The position numbers were made by a program, and so were the translations under genes. A stretch of 64,000 nt of DNA, taken from the NCBI RefSeq assembly GCF_901827175.1, contig NZ_LR594662.1:5518001-5582000 (forward strand), read 5' to 3'. This document shows, in pieces, positions 27,058 to 36,615 of the stretch (positions are counted from its first letter, which is position 1; every line of letters starts with the position of its first letter). The stretch is from Variovorax sp. RA8. GTDB taxonomy: Bacteria > Pseudomonadota > Gammaproteobacteria > Burkholderiales > Burkholderiaceae_C. The notes under the pieces were generated by a model. The model had not been told where the DNA came from. It ran no database searches and was given only the letters and a program-made list of their open reading frames with translations.

Positions 27058-27112
27058 CAAAGAATGGCCCGACGAGCGCAGCGGCGGACCCAGGGCAGTT
27101 ACCATCCCCCCC

Positions 27113-28015
27113 ATGTTCAGCTACCGCCACGCCTTCCATGCCGGCAACCACGCCGACGTGCTCAAGCACACGGTGCTGATCGCCGCGCTCGAGCACCTCC
27201 TCGAGAAGGACACCGCGCTCACGGTGGTCGACACCCACGCCGGCGCCGGGCTGTACCGCCTCGACGGCGACTACGCCGGTACCAGCGGGGAGGCCGCCGA
27301 AGGGGTGCTGCGGCTGCTCTCCGAAGCCGAGCCAAAGGCCGACGAGGCGCCGCTCGCTGACGCGCTGGCGCACTACCTCGCGGTGGTGCGGGACTTCAAT
27401 CCCAAGGGCGGCGCGCGCGTCTATCCCGGCTCCCCCTTCATCGTTCAGCACCTGCTGCGCGAGCATGACAAGCTCAAGCTCTTCGAGCTGCACCCCACCG
27501 ACGCGCGCACCCTGAGCGCCAACATCGCTCAGCTCGAGGCCGGTCGCCAGATCGCGGTGCTGCGCGACGACGGCTTCGGCAGCGCCACCAAGTTCCTGCC
27601 GCCACCGTCGCGCCGGGCGCTGGTGCTCTGCGACCCCAGCTACGAGATCAAGAGCGACTACGGGCGCGTGCTCGACTTCGTCGCCGAGGCGCTCAAGCGC
27701 TTCGCGACCGGCACCTACGCGATCTGGTATCCGATCATTCCGCGACCGGAGGCGCACGACCTGCCTCGCCGCCTCAAGACCCTGGCCACCAAGGCCGGCA
27801 AGCCCTGGCTGCACGCCACGTTGACCGTCAAGTCGAGCAAGATCCTGACCGACGCCTCCGGCGTCCAGCACCGGCCGGGGCTGCCCGCGAGCGGCATGTT
27901 CCTCGTCAACCCGCCCTTCACGCTGAAGGCCCAGCTCGAGCCTGCCCTGCCCCAGATGGCGCAACGCCTCGCACAGGACCGCCACGCCGCCTTCTCGCTC
28001 GACAGCGGCGGCTGA
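27113..28015 (+). CDS. rlmJ: 23S rRNA (adenine-2030-N6)-methyltransferase RlmJ
   Basis: The 300-residue protein begins MFSYRHAFHAGNHADVLKHTVLI, the distinctive RlmJ start. It has VVDTHAGAGLY (SAM site), LFELHPTD, and the catalytic motif LCDPSYE (DPPY type) at about residue 170. It methylates A2030 in 23S rRNA. The ATG is preceded by a run of C, with no ribosome site, so its translation may be leaderless or weak. It is divergent from rplM and its RNA product targets the same subunit. Confidence 0.95.
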   Translation: MFSYRHAFHAGNHADVLKHTVLIAALEHLLEKDTALTVVDTHAGAGLYRLDGDYAGTSGEAAEGVLRLLSEAEPKADEAPLADALAHYLAVVRDFNPKGGARVYPGSPFIVQHLLREHDKLKLFELHPTDARTLSANIAQLEAGRQIAVLRDDGFGSATKFLPPPSRRALVLCDPSYEIKSDYGRVLDFVAEALKRFATGTYAIWYPIIPRPEAHDLPRRLKTLATKAGKPWLHATLTVKSSKILTDASGVQHRPGLPASGMFLVNPPFTLKAQLEPALPQMAQRLAQDRHAAFSLDSGG

Positions 28016-28025
28016 GCGGCGATCT

Positions 28026-28721
28026 TCAGCGTCGCAGGCGTGGCGGCACCTCGCGGACACGCCGCGGCGCCGGGTTCCTGGCAGGCTTCGCGGCCCTGGC
28101 TTCCGGGGGTGGCGCATCGATCGCGGCGGGATCGATCTCCGTGTCGCCGCAACGCGTGCTGTGCTTGTCGATGATCGACAACGCCACCTGCTTGATCCCC
28201 AGCCCCAGCATGTCCAGCGCATCCGCCGCTGCCCGGCTGAGGTCGATGATGCGGCCGGCCGAATAGGGCCCGCGGTCGTTGATGCGCACCAGCACCTCGC
28301 GGCCGTTGACCAGGCTGCGCACGCAGACGCGGGTGTTGAAGGGCAGCGTCCTGTGGGCGGCGGTCATGGCCGTCATGTCGAAGCGCTCGCCGTTGGCGGT
28401 CTTGCGCTGATGAAACTGGATGCCGTACCAGGAGGCGCCGCCGCGCTCGAAGATCTCGCGCGACCCTGCGTCCCCAGGCACGCCGTCGTCCTCGTCTGCG
28501 CCCGAAACCGCGAGGTCGTAGCGCACCGAAGGCACCTGCGAGCGCGGCGGTGCACCAGGCGGCAGCGCAGGCTGGCGGGCCAGCGGGCGCAGCCCGGTGC
28601 CGCTTTCGCCGGCCGAAGGCGTCGGCGCCGGCGGCGACGCGGGCTGCTGTGTGGTGCAGGCAGTCAGCGCAGCGGCCGCCAGTACCAGCGCGAGCCGCTT
28701 CGCGAGACAGGGGCCCCTCAT
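28026..28721 (-). CDS. rlpA: Septal ring lytic transglycosylase RlpA family lipoprotein
   Basis: The 231-residue protein has a lipoprotein signal (LALVLAAAALTACTT) and a double-psi beta-barrel domain at about residues 90-185. The RlpA blocks are GGASWYGIQFHQRKTANGERFDM, AAHRTLPFNTRVCVRSLVNGREVLVRINDRGPY and GRIIDLSRAAADALDM. RlpA cuts bare glycan strands at the division site. It lacks an obvious SPOR domain at its C-terminus, unlike the E. coli form. The ATG at 28721 overlaps the metF stop, which sets the start. Confidence 0.92.
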   Translation of the reverse strand: MRGPCLAKRLALVLAAAALTACTTQQPASPPAPTPSAGESGTGLRPLARQPALPPGAPPRSQVPSVRYDLAVSGADEDDGVPGDAGSREIFERGGASWYGIQFHQRKTANGERFDMTAMTAAHRTLPFNTRVCVRSLVNGREVLVRINDRGPYSAGRIIDLSRAAADALDMLGLGIKQVALSIIDKHSTRCGDTEIDPAAIDAPPPEARAAKPARNPAPRRVREVPPRLRR

Positions 28722-29551
28722 CCTTCCCAACCCAGCCGCTCCAGCAACGCGAGCGTCGCCACCGACTGGTTCATGGTGTAGAAGTGGATGGCCGGCGCGC
28801 CGCCGCTCGCCAGGCGCGCGCAGAGCTCGGTCACCACGTCGAGGCCGAAGGCCTTGATCGAGGCGGTGTCGTCGCCGAAGCCCTGCAGCCGCAGCCGGAT
28901 CCAGCGCGGGATCTCGGCGCCGCAGGCATCGGAGAAGCGCATCAGCTGGGTGGAGCTGGTGATCGGCATGATGCCCGGGACGATCGGGGTGTCGAGTCCG
29001 AGCCTGCGCGCCTCCTCGACAAACCGGAAGTACGCCTCCGGACTGAAGAAGTACTGCGTGATCGCGGCATCGGCCCCGGCGCGCACCTTGGCTGCGAAAG
29101 CCTGCAGGTCGGCCTCGGGCGAGCGCGCCTGCGGATGCACTTCGGGATAGCACGCGACCTCGATGTGGAAATCGCGGCCGGTCTCCTCGCGGATGAACCC
29201 GACCAGGTCGCTCGCATAGTGAAACTCGCCACCCATGCCGTAGCCGCTGGGCAGGTCGCCGCGCAGCGCCACCAGGCGCTTGACACCCATGGTCCTGAGC
29301 TCCTTCAGTTGCTCGCGCACGGTCGTGCGGGTGGCGCCGATGCAGGAGAAATGGCAGGCGGCATCGACCCCCTCGCCAAGGATCTCGCGCACCGTGCCGA
29401 AGGTGCCCTCGTGGGTCGACCCGCCCGCGCCATAGGTCACCGAGCAGAACTCGGGCCGGCGCGCATAGAGCTGCTGGCGTACGGCGCGCAGCTTGACCAC
29501 GCCTTCGGGCGTCTTGGGCGGAAAGAATTCAAAGCTCAACGGAAGGCGCAC
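28718..29551 (-). CDS. metF: Methylenetetrahydrofolate reductase
   Basis: The 277-residue flavoenzyme starts at GTG 29551, chosen because AGGAG lies six bases upstream and the protein then begins VRLPLSFEFFPPKT. It has the conserved blocks CSVTYGAGGS, HFSCIGATR, LVALRGDLP and VACYPEVH. It reduces 5,10-methylene-THF to 5-methyl-THF, supplying methyl groups for methionine. It sits behind ahcY and the riboswitch, so its transcription may respond to S-adenosylhomocysteine. It overlaps tlyA by 23 bases. Confidence 0.95.
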   Translation of the reverse strand: MRLPLSFEFFPPKTPEGVVKLRAVRQQLYARRPEFCSVTYGAGGSTHEGTFGTVREILGEGVDAACHFSCIGATRTTVREQLKELRTMGVKRLVALRGDLPSGYGMGGEFHYASDLVGFIREETGRDFHIEVACYPEVHPQARSPEADLQAFAAKVRAGADAAITQYFFSPEAYFRFVEEARRLGLDTPIVPGIMPITSSTQLMRFSDACGAEIPRWIRLRLQGFGDDTASIKAFGLDVVTELCARLASGGAPAIHFYTMNQSVATLALLERLGWEG

Positions 29552-30326
29552 GGCCGGCTCCTGGTGGGCCGCTCGCGAAAGCGGCATGGATGAAGAACTC
29601 GCGGTTGCCGTCGCCACCCGCGATGGGACTGTCGAACCAGCCCCGTACCTGCAGGCCGAGCTGCTCGCAGGCCGCGCGCAGGCGCTGCTCGACCACTGGA
29701 TAGAGCGAGGCATCGCGCACGATGCCGCCCTTGCCGATCTGCGCCGGCTGCAATTCGAACTGAGGCTTGACCAGCATCAGGAGTTCGCCTGTCGCGGCGA
29801 GCAGAGGAACCAGGGCAGGCAGCACGAGCGTGAGCGAGATGAAGGACAGGTCGCCGACGATCAGGTCGAACTGCGGCTGCGGCGGCGACGCCGCGCCCCA
29901 TGCCGAGGCATCGAGCACGCGTGCATTGACACCCTCGACGGCGGTGACGCGCGGATCGCCGCGCAGCCGCGGATGCAGCTGGCCATGTCCGACGTCGACA
30001 CCCACCACGTGCACCGCACCTTGCTGCAGCAGGCAGTCGGTGAAGCCGCCGGTCGACTGGCCGACGTCCAGGCAACGCCTGCCGCGCACCTCGATGCCGG
30101 CCGCGGCCAGCGCGCCCTCGAGCTTGAGCCCGCCGCGCGAGACGTACCGCGCTTCGGCCGGATCGAGCAGTTCGAGCTCGGCATCCTTCGGCAGGTCCTC
30201 GCCGTTCTTGCCCACCGTGCGCCAGCGCGCACCGTCATGCCAGCGCAGGCCTCCCGCGATCAAGCGCACGGCCTGCGAGCGCGAAGCAGCCAGGCCGCGT
30301 TCGACGAGCAACTGATCGGCGCGCAC
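29529..30326 (-). CDS. tlyA: TlyA family rRNA 2'-O-methyltransferase
   Basis: The 265-residue protein has an N-terminal S4 RNA-binding domain (MRADQLLVERGLAASRSQAVRLI) and a FtsJ-like methyltransferase with SAM motif CLDVGQSTGGFTDCLLQ. It ends with catalytic-core elements DLSFISLTLVL and VKPQFE. TlyA methylates ribose in 16S/23S rRNA; older names call it hemolysin. Between ahcY and metF it fits a methyl-cycle operon, since it uses SAM and produces the substrate of AhcY. Confidence 0.93.
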   Translation of the reverse strand: MRADQLLVERGLAASRSQAVRLIAGGLRWHDGARWRTVGKNGEDLPKDAELELLDPAEARYVSRGGLKLEGALAAAGIEVRGRRCLDVGQSTGGFTDCLLQQGAVHVVGVDVGHGQLHPRLRGDPRVTAVEGVNARVLDASAWGAASPPQPQFDLIVGDLSFISLTLVLPALVPLLAATGELLMLVKPQFELQPAQIGKGGIVRDASLYPVVEQRLRAACEQLGLQVRGWFDSPIAGGDGNREFFIHAAFASGPPGAGRAPSVEL

Positions 30327-30345
30327 GGCGTTGCGCGGCCCCCGC

Positions 30346-31785
<1,440 letters not shown>

Positions 31786-31830
31786 GTTGGCTCCAAACAA
31801 ACTTGATTGAATGAGCCGCTGCGATCGGGG

Positions 31831-31860
31831 AAGAAACTCACCGCGAGAACAGCGGGTGAG
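31831..31860 (-). terminator. Expression platform of the SAH riboswitch
   Basis: On the minus strand CTCACC(C)GC pairs with GC-GGTGAG, with TTTCTT after it. The first arm is the 3' strand of the aptamer itself, so folding the aptamer with ligand would block this hairpin and let transcription go on. Confidence 0.65.
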
Positions 31861-31917
31861 CGTGGTTGCGAGTGGGTCCGAGCCTCACGCCTGCCGGCGC
31901 TGCAACGCTCCTCGGAA
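31852..31917 (-). promoter_or_regulatory. S-adenosylhomocysteine riboswitch aptamer
   Basis: The conserved SAH-aptamer strings appear in order: CCGAGGAGCGTTGCAGC (31915-31899), GGCTCGG (31884-31878), and CGCAACCACGCTCACC (31870-31855). CCGAG pairs with CTCGG, and GCGTTGC pairs with the GCAAC..CGC strand. This class is known before ahcY in beta-proteobacteria and turns genes on when SAH is high. A -10-like TAAAAT lies just upstream at 31929-31924. Confidence 0.92.
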
Positions 31918-32019
31918 GCGGCGGATTTTACCTGAGCGGCGCCAGAATGCCACGGGCATCGATAATTGCGGGTTCGGCCGACGCCCGCGGTCCACCGCCT
32001 TCATTCGTTTCGCTTCTTC

Positions 32020-33648
32020 ATGTCTTTCGCCTCCGAAACCCGACGCCGTCGCACCTTCGCGATCATCTCCCACCCCGACGCCGGCAAGACCACGCTGACC
32101 GAGAAGCTGCTGCTGTTCTCCGGCGCGATACAGATCGCCGGCTCGGTGAAGGCGCGCAAGGCCTCGCGCCATGCCACCTCCGACTGGATGGAGATCGAGA
32201 AGCAGCGCGGCATCTCCGTGGCCAGCTCGGTGATGCAGATGGTCTACCGCGAGCACGTGATCAACCTGCTGGATACGCCGGGCCACAAGGACTTCTCCGA
32301 GGACACCTACCGCGTGCTGACCGCGGTCGACTCGGCCCTCATGGTGATCGACGCGGCCAACGGCGTCGAAGCGCAGACCCGGCGCCTGATCGAGGTCTGC
32401 CGCCAGCGCGACACGCCCATCATCACCTTCGTCAACAAGATGGACCGCGAGGTGCGCGAGCCGCTCGACATCCTCGACGAGGTGGAGCGCGAACTCAGCA
32501 TGCCCTGCGTGCCGATGACCTGGCCAGTTGGCCAGGGCAAGACCTTCCGCGGCATCATGAACCTGCGCACCCAGGCCATGACGGTGTTCGAGTCGGGCAG
32601 CGAGCGGCTGCCGCAGGACTTCGAGACCATTGCGCTGACCGAACGCGACACGCTGACCCGGCGCTTCGGTGCCGACTTCGAGAGCGCCATGGAAAGCATG
32701 GAGCTGGCCACCGGCGCCTCGCCCACCTGGGACAGAGAGGCCTTCCTGGCGGGCAAGCAGACGCCCGTGTTCTTCGGTTCCGGCGTGAACAACTTCGGCG
32801 TGATGGAAGTGCTCGACGCGCTGGTCGACCTGGCGCCCTCGCCGCGCTCGCGCACCAGCACCACCATGGTCAACCGCCAGCCGGTGGTGAAGGAGATCAA
32901 GCCCGACGACAAGGACTTCGCCGGCGTGGTGTTCAAGGTGCAGGCCAACATGGACGCCAACCACCGCGACCGCATCGCCTTCGTGCGCATGGCCTCGGGC
33001 AAGTACACGCCGGGCATGAAGCTCAAGGTGCAGCGCACCGGCAAGGAGCTGCGCCCGACCAGCGTGGTCACCTTCATGAGCCAGCGGCGCGAGGCGGTGG
33101 AGGAGGCCTATGCGGGCGACATCGTCGGCTTCACCACGCACGGCGGCGTGCAGCTGGGCGACACCATCACCGACGGCGCCTCGCTGCAGTTCACCGGCCT
33201 GCCCTTCTTCGCGCCCGAGCTCTTCATGACCGTGATCCTCAGGAACCCGCTGCGCACCAAGCAGCTGCAGCAGGGCCTGGCCCAGCTGGGCGAGGAAGGC
33301 GCGATCCAGGTGTTCCGGCCCGAGGTGGGCGGTCCGATGCTGCTGGGCGCGGTGGGACAGCTGCAGTTCGAAGTGGTGCAGCACCGCCTGAAGACCGAGT
33401 ACGACGCCGACGTGCGGCTGGAAGGCTGCCAGTACACCGGCGCGCGCTGGATCACGGCCGACACGCCGGCCGAGCTGCGCGCCTTCACCGACGCCTACCC
33501 GGCACGCATGGCGCGCGATGCGGCCGACACACTGGCCTACCTGTGCACCTCGCCCTATGACGTGCGGCTGGCGCAGGAGCGCTTTCCGAAGATCCATTTC
33601 CATCCGCTGCGCGAGCATGCGGGCCTGGCCCTGCAGAGCGTGGGCTGA
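32020..33648 (+). CDS. prfC: Peptide chain release factor 3
   Basis: The 542-residue translational GTPase has P-loop SHPDAGKTTLTEKL, switch II DTPGHKDFSEDTYR, and the NKMD motif, then domains II and III typical of RF3. RF3 removes RF1 or RF2 from the ribosome after termination using GTP. The ATG at 32020 gives MSFASETRRRRTFAIISHPDAGK, the usual start. It is divergent from the ahcY riboswitch, with about 100 bases between. Confidence 0.97.
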   Translation: MSFASETRRRRTFAIISHPDAGKTTLTEKLLLFSGAIQIAGSVKARKASRHATSDWMEIEKQRGISVASSVMQMVYREHVINLLDTPGHKDFSEDTYRVLTAVDSALMVIDAANGVEAQTRRLIEVCRQRDTPIITFVNKMDREVREPLDILDEVERELSMPCVPMTWPVGQGKTFRGIMNLRTQAMTVFESGSERLPQDFETIALTERDTLTRRFGADFESAMESMELATGASPTWDREAFLAGKQTPVFFGSGVNNFGVMEVLDALVDLAPSPRSRTSTTMVNRQPVVKEIKPDDKDFAGVVFKVQANMDANHRDRIAFVRMASGKYTPGMKLKVQRTGKELRPTSVVTFMSQRREAVEEAYAGDIVGFTTHGGVQLGDTITDGASLQFTGLPFFAPELFMTVILRNPLRTKQLQQGLAQLGEEGAIQVFRPEVGGPMLLGAVGQLQFEVVQHRLKTEYDADVRLEGCQYTGARWITADTPAELRAFTDAYPARMARDAADTLAYLCTSPYDVRLAQERFPKIHFHPLREHAGLALQSVG

Positions 33649-33652
33649 CAAT

Positions 33653-33731
33653 GCCCCCCACGCTCGGCACTGACGTGTCCTCGCTGCCCCCCGAGGGGGC
33701 GCAGCCGCCCTTGGGGCGGCCCGGCGGCCGG
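33653..33731 (+). repeat. GC-rich palindromic intergenic repeat, copy 2
   Basis: CCCCCCGAGGGGG and CCTTGGGGCGGCCCGGCGG form a compact palindromic element after a CACTGACGTGT block. It matches the layout of the elements at 6524-6612 and 42965-43060. It fills the gap between prfC and the HAD gene. Confidence 0.75.
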
Positions 33732-33734
33732 CTG

Positions 33735-34526
33735 ATGCTGCCGCTCGAGGCCTGGCCCATCGAGACGCGCGCGCAGCTCGTCGGCGTGTTCACCGACATC
33801 GACGACACGCTGACCACCGAGGGCGCCGTGACGCCGGATGCGCTGGACGCCATGAGCGCGCTGCGGGCCGCCGGGCTGAACCTCGTAGCCGTGACCGGCC
33901 GCCCGGTCGGCTGGAGCGAGCCCTTCGCGAGCGTCTGGCCCGTCGATGCGATCGTCGCGGAGAACGGCGCCGTCGCGCTGGTGCGCACCGCAGCAGGCCG
34001 CATCGAAAAGTGCTACCAGCAGGATGCCGCGACCCGGGCGCGCAACTTCGAGCGCATGCAGGCCGTGCTCGTGCGCATCGAGCGCCAGATCCCCGGCGCG
34101 CGCCGCGCCGCCGATGCTGCCGGCCGGGAATGCGACATCGCCATCGACCACAGCGAATTCACCCGGCTCGACGACGCCACCATCGCGCAGGTGGCCGACC
34201 TGATGCGCAGCGAAGGCATGCACGCCACCGTGAGCAGCATCCACATCAACGGCTGGTACGGCGAGCACAACAAGCTGGAAGGCGCCCGCTGGATCGTGCG
34301 CGAGCTGTGGGCCCGCCCGCTGGACGAGGAGATGCAGCGCTGGGCCTACGTGGGCGACTCGACCAACGACGCGCTGATGTTCGAGCATTTCGCCCACAGT
34401 GTGGGCGTCGCCAACGTGCGACGCTTCGAGGCCTCGCTGGCCCACCTGCCGCGCTACGTGGCGCCCAGCGAGCGTGGAGCGGGCTTTGCCGAAGTCGCGG
34501 CCGCCATCCTCCAGGCACGCGGCTGA
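33735..34526 (+). CDS. HAD-superfamily hydrolase, Cof/MPGP type
   Basis: The 263-residue protein (from ATG 33735) has the HAD motif I DIDDTLTTEG, motif II VTGRPVG, a lysine in HNKLEGARW, and motif IV GDSTNDALM. The cap resembles the type IIB group that includes mannosyl-3-phosphoglycerate phosphatase and Cof. An earlier in-frame ATG at 33651 would add 28 residues read from the GC-rich repeat, so the later start is preferred. Substrate unknown. Confidence 0.85.
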   Translation: MLPLEAWPIETRAQLVGVFTDIDDTLTTEGAVTPDALDAMSALRAAGLNLVAVTGRPVGWSEPFASVWPVDAIVAENGAVALVRTAAGRIEKCYQQDAATRARNFERMQAVLVRIERQIPGARRAADAAGRECDIAIDHSEFTRLDDATIAQVADLMRSEGMHATVSSIHINGWYGEHNKLEGARWIVRELWARPLDEEMQRWAYVGDSTNDALMFEHFAHSVGVANVRRFEASLAHLPRYVAPSERGAGFAEVAAAILQARG

Positions 34527-34544
34527 AGGCGCCCTGCCGCTTCT

Positions 34545-35219
34545 TCACGGCGCAATCGTGAAGCCGACCGGCCCGGCGCTGGGCATCGACCGGCCATCGG
34601 CGTTGTTCAGGAACTCGGCCCTTGCCGTGTAGCTGCCCTTGGGAGGACTGAGCCAGAGCTCGGTCTGCCCGCCGTCGAGTTCGATGACCTCGGGACGCTG
34701 TCCATGCCGCTGCAAGGTCAGGCGGAAGCGCCCGGTCTCCGGCAGCTTCGGCGCGGCATGCGAGACGTTGTAGCCGCTCGCGTGCAGTTGGATGCGCATC
34801 GGCACCTGCACCGTCGCGCGCTCGGCCGGGCTCAGGATTTCGATGCGCTGCGCGCCCAGCAGCGCGGCCGGCGCAACGCCCTTGTATTGCCGGCTCACCG
34901 TGAGCCTGAGCGGCTTGCTGTAGACGAAGAAGGGTATATGCCCCTGGTCGGCCAGCACCAGGCGCAGCGAGCAGCTGCCCGGCGGCAGATCGATCACCGT
35001 CTCCATCTGGCCCTTGCCGAAATGGATGTACTGGTCGGTGAAGGGCAGCGGCTTGCGGAAGTCGAGCGGCAGCGGCTGGTTGATCAGCAGATGGTGGTGC
35101 CCCGCGTGGCCGGCGCTCTGGCCGGCGGGCACGATGCCGCGCATGGACAGTCCGAAGCGCGCCACGAACGGCGACTCGAGCGTCGCGCCATCCCTGAGTC
35201 CGGCGCATGACGCATGCAA
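34545..35219 (-). CDS. Protein with two DUF4399-like domains
   Basis: The 224-residue product has a DUF4399-type unit at about residues 10-110 (FGLSMRGIVPAG, HAGHHHLLINQP, YIHFGKGQMETVIDLPPGSCSLRLVLADQGH). A related second part follows (EILSPAERATVQVPMRIQLHASGYNVS). DUF4399 proteins are normally exported, but here no signal peptide precedes the domain. The only in-frame start is TTG at 35219, soon after a stop. This may be a truncated or frameshifted gene, or the start may be misread. The function is unknown. Confidence 0.6.
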   Translation of the reverse strand: MHASCAGLRDGATLESPFVARFGLSMRGIVPAGQSAGHAGHHHLLINQPLPLDFRKPLPFTDQYIHFGKGQMETVIDLPPGSCSLRLVLADQGHIPFFVYSKPLRLTVSRQYKGVAPAALLGAQRIEILSPAERATVQVPMRIQLHASGYNVSHAAPKLPETGRFRLTLQRHGQRPEVIELDGGQTELWLSPPKGSYTARAEFLNNADGRSMPSAGPVGFTIAP

Positions 35220-35249
35220 CGCTCACGCGAGCGTCGGGGGGGCGAAGGC

Positions 35250-35687
35250 TCAGCCCAGCTGCGCCCGCGCCCAGCGCACGATATCGGCCGCGCCCATGGC
35301 CCCGGCCTGGCGGGCGATCTCGCGGCCGCCGCGGAACAGGGCGAGGGTCGGAATGCTGCGGATGTTGAAGCGCGCGGCCAGTGCCGGCACGGCCTCGGTG
35401 TCGACCTTGGCGAGCCGCACCTGCGGTTCGAGCTGGGCCGCCGCTTGCTCGAAGCCGGGCGCCATCTGCAGGCAAGGGCCGCACCAGGGTGCCCAGAAAT
35501 CCACCAGGACGGGGATTTCGTTGCGGCCGATGTGACGCTCGAAGGCCGGCTGGTCCAGCGCCGTCGAGCGGCCGCCGAAGAGCGGGCGGTGGCAACTGCC
35601 GCAATCGGGCGCGCTGCCCAGCTGTGCCTGGCGCACGCGATTGGTGGTGTGGCAATGGGGGCAGACAACGTGCAGCGATTCGTTCAT
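35250..35687 (-). CDS. trxC: Thioredoxin 2 (TrxC)
   Basis: The 145-residue protein has an N-terminal zinc-binding segment with two CxxC pairs (CPHCHTTNR and CGSCHRPLF), then a thioredoxin fold with active site WCGPC at about residue 68 and the cis-proline turn RSIPTLALF. TrxC reduces disulfides under oxidative stress. GGAG lies seven bases before the ATG. It precedes the DUF4399 gene on the same strand. Confidence 0.95.
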   Translation of the reverse strand: MNESLHVVCPHCHTTNRVRQAQLGSAPDCGSCHRPLFGGRSTALDQPAFERHIGRNEIPVLVDFWAPWCGPCLQMAPGFEQAAAQLEPQVRLAKVDTEAVPALAARFNIRSIPTLALFRGGREIARQAGAMGAADIVRWARAQLG

Positions 35688-35763
35688 GGGGGACTCCGTC
35701 ACGATCATCCCGGGGAGCTGGGGCCGGGTGCGGCGAATGCAAGCGGCCGCGACAATGCCGCGC

Positions 35764-36609
35764 ATGGAATACACCATCCGCAGCATGAGCCGCGACGAGG
35801 TCGCGGTAGCAGTCGACTGGGCCGCGGACGAGGGTTGGAACCCCGGCCTGCACGACGCCGCCTGCTTCCATGCCGCCGACCCCGATGCCTTCCTGGTCGC
35901 CGAATGCGGCGGCGAGCCGGTGGGCTGCATTTCCGCAGTCTCCTATGCCGGCCGCTTCGGCTTCATCGGCCTGTACATCGTGCGGCCCGACTGGCGCGGG
36001 CGCGGCATCGGGCTTCGCCTCTGGACGGCGGGCATGAAGCGGCTGTCGGGCCACGTCGTGGGCCTCGATGGCGTGCCCGCGCAGCAGGACAACTATCGCA
36101 AGAGCGGCTTCGTGCCGGCATGGAACAACGTCCGCTTCGCCGGCACGGCCGGTGCCGCAGCGCCCGGCGCGCACGTGCCGATCGTGCCACTCGCAAGCGT
36201 TGACTTCGCCGCACTGTGCGCCGACGACCGTCGCGTCTTCCCGGCACCGCGCGACGCCTTCCTGCGCTGCTGGACTGCCATGCCCGACGCCATCGGCCTG
36301 GCCTGGCTCGAGGAAGGAAAGGTCGCCGGATGGGGCGTGATCCGGCGCTGCCGCGAGGGCCACAAGATCGCCCCGTTGGTGGCCGACACACCCGGGATCG
36401 CGAGCGCGATGTACGCCGCCCTGTGCGCCGCGGTGCCGGCCGGCGACACGGTGTACCTCGACGTGCCACTGCCCAACGCGGCCGCCGTCGCGCTGGCGCA
36501 GGCGCAGGGCTTGCGCAGCGTCTTCGAGACTGCGCGCATGTACGCGGGCCCGGCCCCAGCCTGCGAACTGCAGCGGGTTTACGGCATCACGAGCTTCGAG
36601 CTCGGCTAG
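35764..36609 (+). CDS. GNAT-family acetyltransferase with extra C-terminal domain
   Basis: The 281-residue protein has the acetyl-CoA binding loop GLYIVRPDWRGRGIGLRLW (R/QxxGxG/A as RGRGIG) in the first half. A second half resembles Acetyltransf_18 domains (WLEEGKVAGWGVIRRCREGHKIAPLVAD). Two-domain GNATs of this kind are common in Burkholderiales. An ATG at 35755 would add three residues. The substrate is unknown. Confidence 0.85.
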   Translation: MEYTIRSMSRDEVAVAVDWAADEGWNPGLHDAACFHAADPDAFLVAECGGEPVGCISAVSYAGRFGFIGLYIVRPDWRGRGIGLRLWTAGMKRLSGHVVGLDGVPAQQDNYRKSGFVPAWNNVRFAGTAGAAAPGAHVPIVPLASVDFAALCADDRRVFPAPRDAFLRCWTAMPDAIGLAWLEEGKVAGWGVIRRCREGHKIAPLVADTPGIASAMYAALCAAVPAGDTVYLDVPLPNAAAVALAQAQGLRSVFETARMYAGPAPACELQRVYGITSFELG

Positions 36610-36615
36610 CCACGC

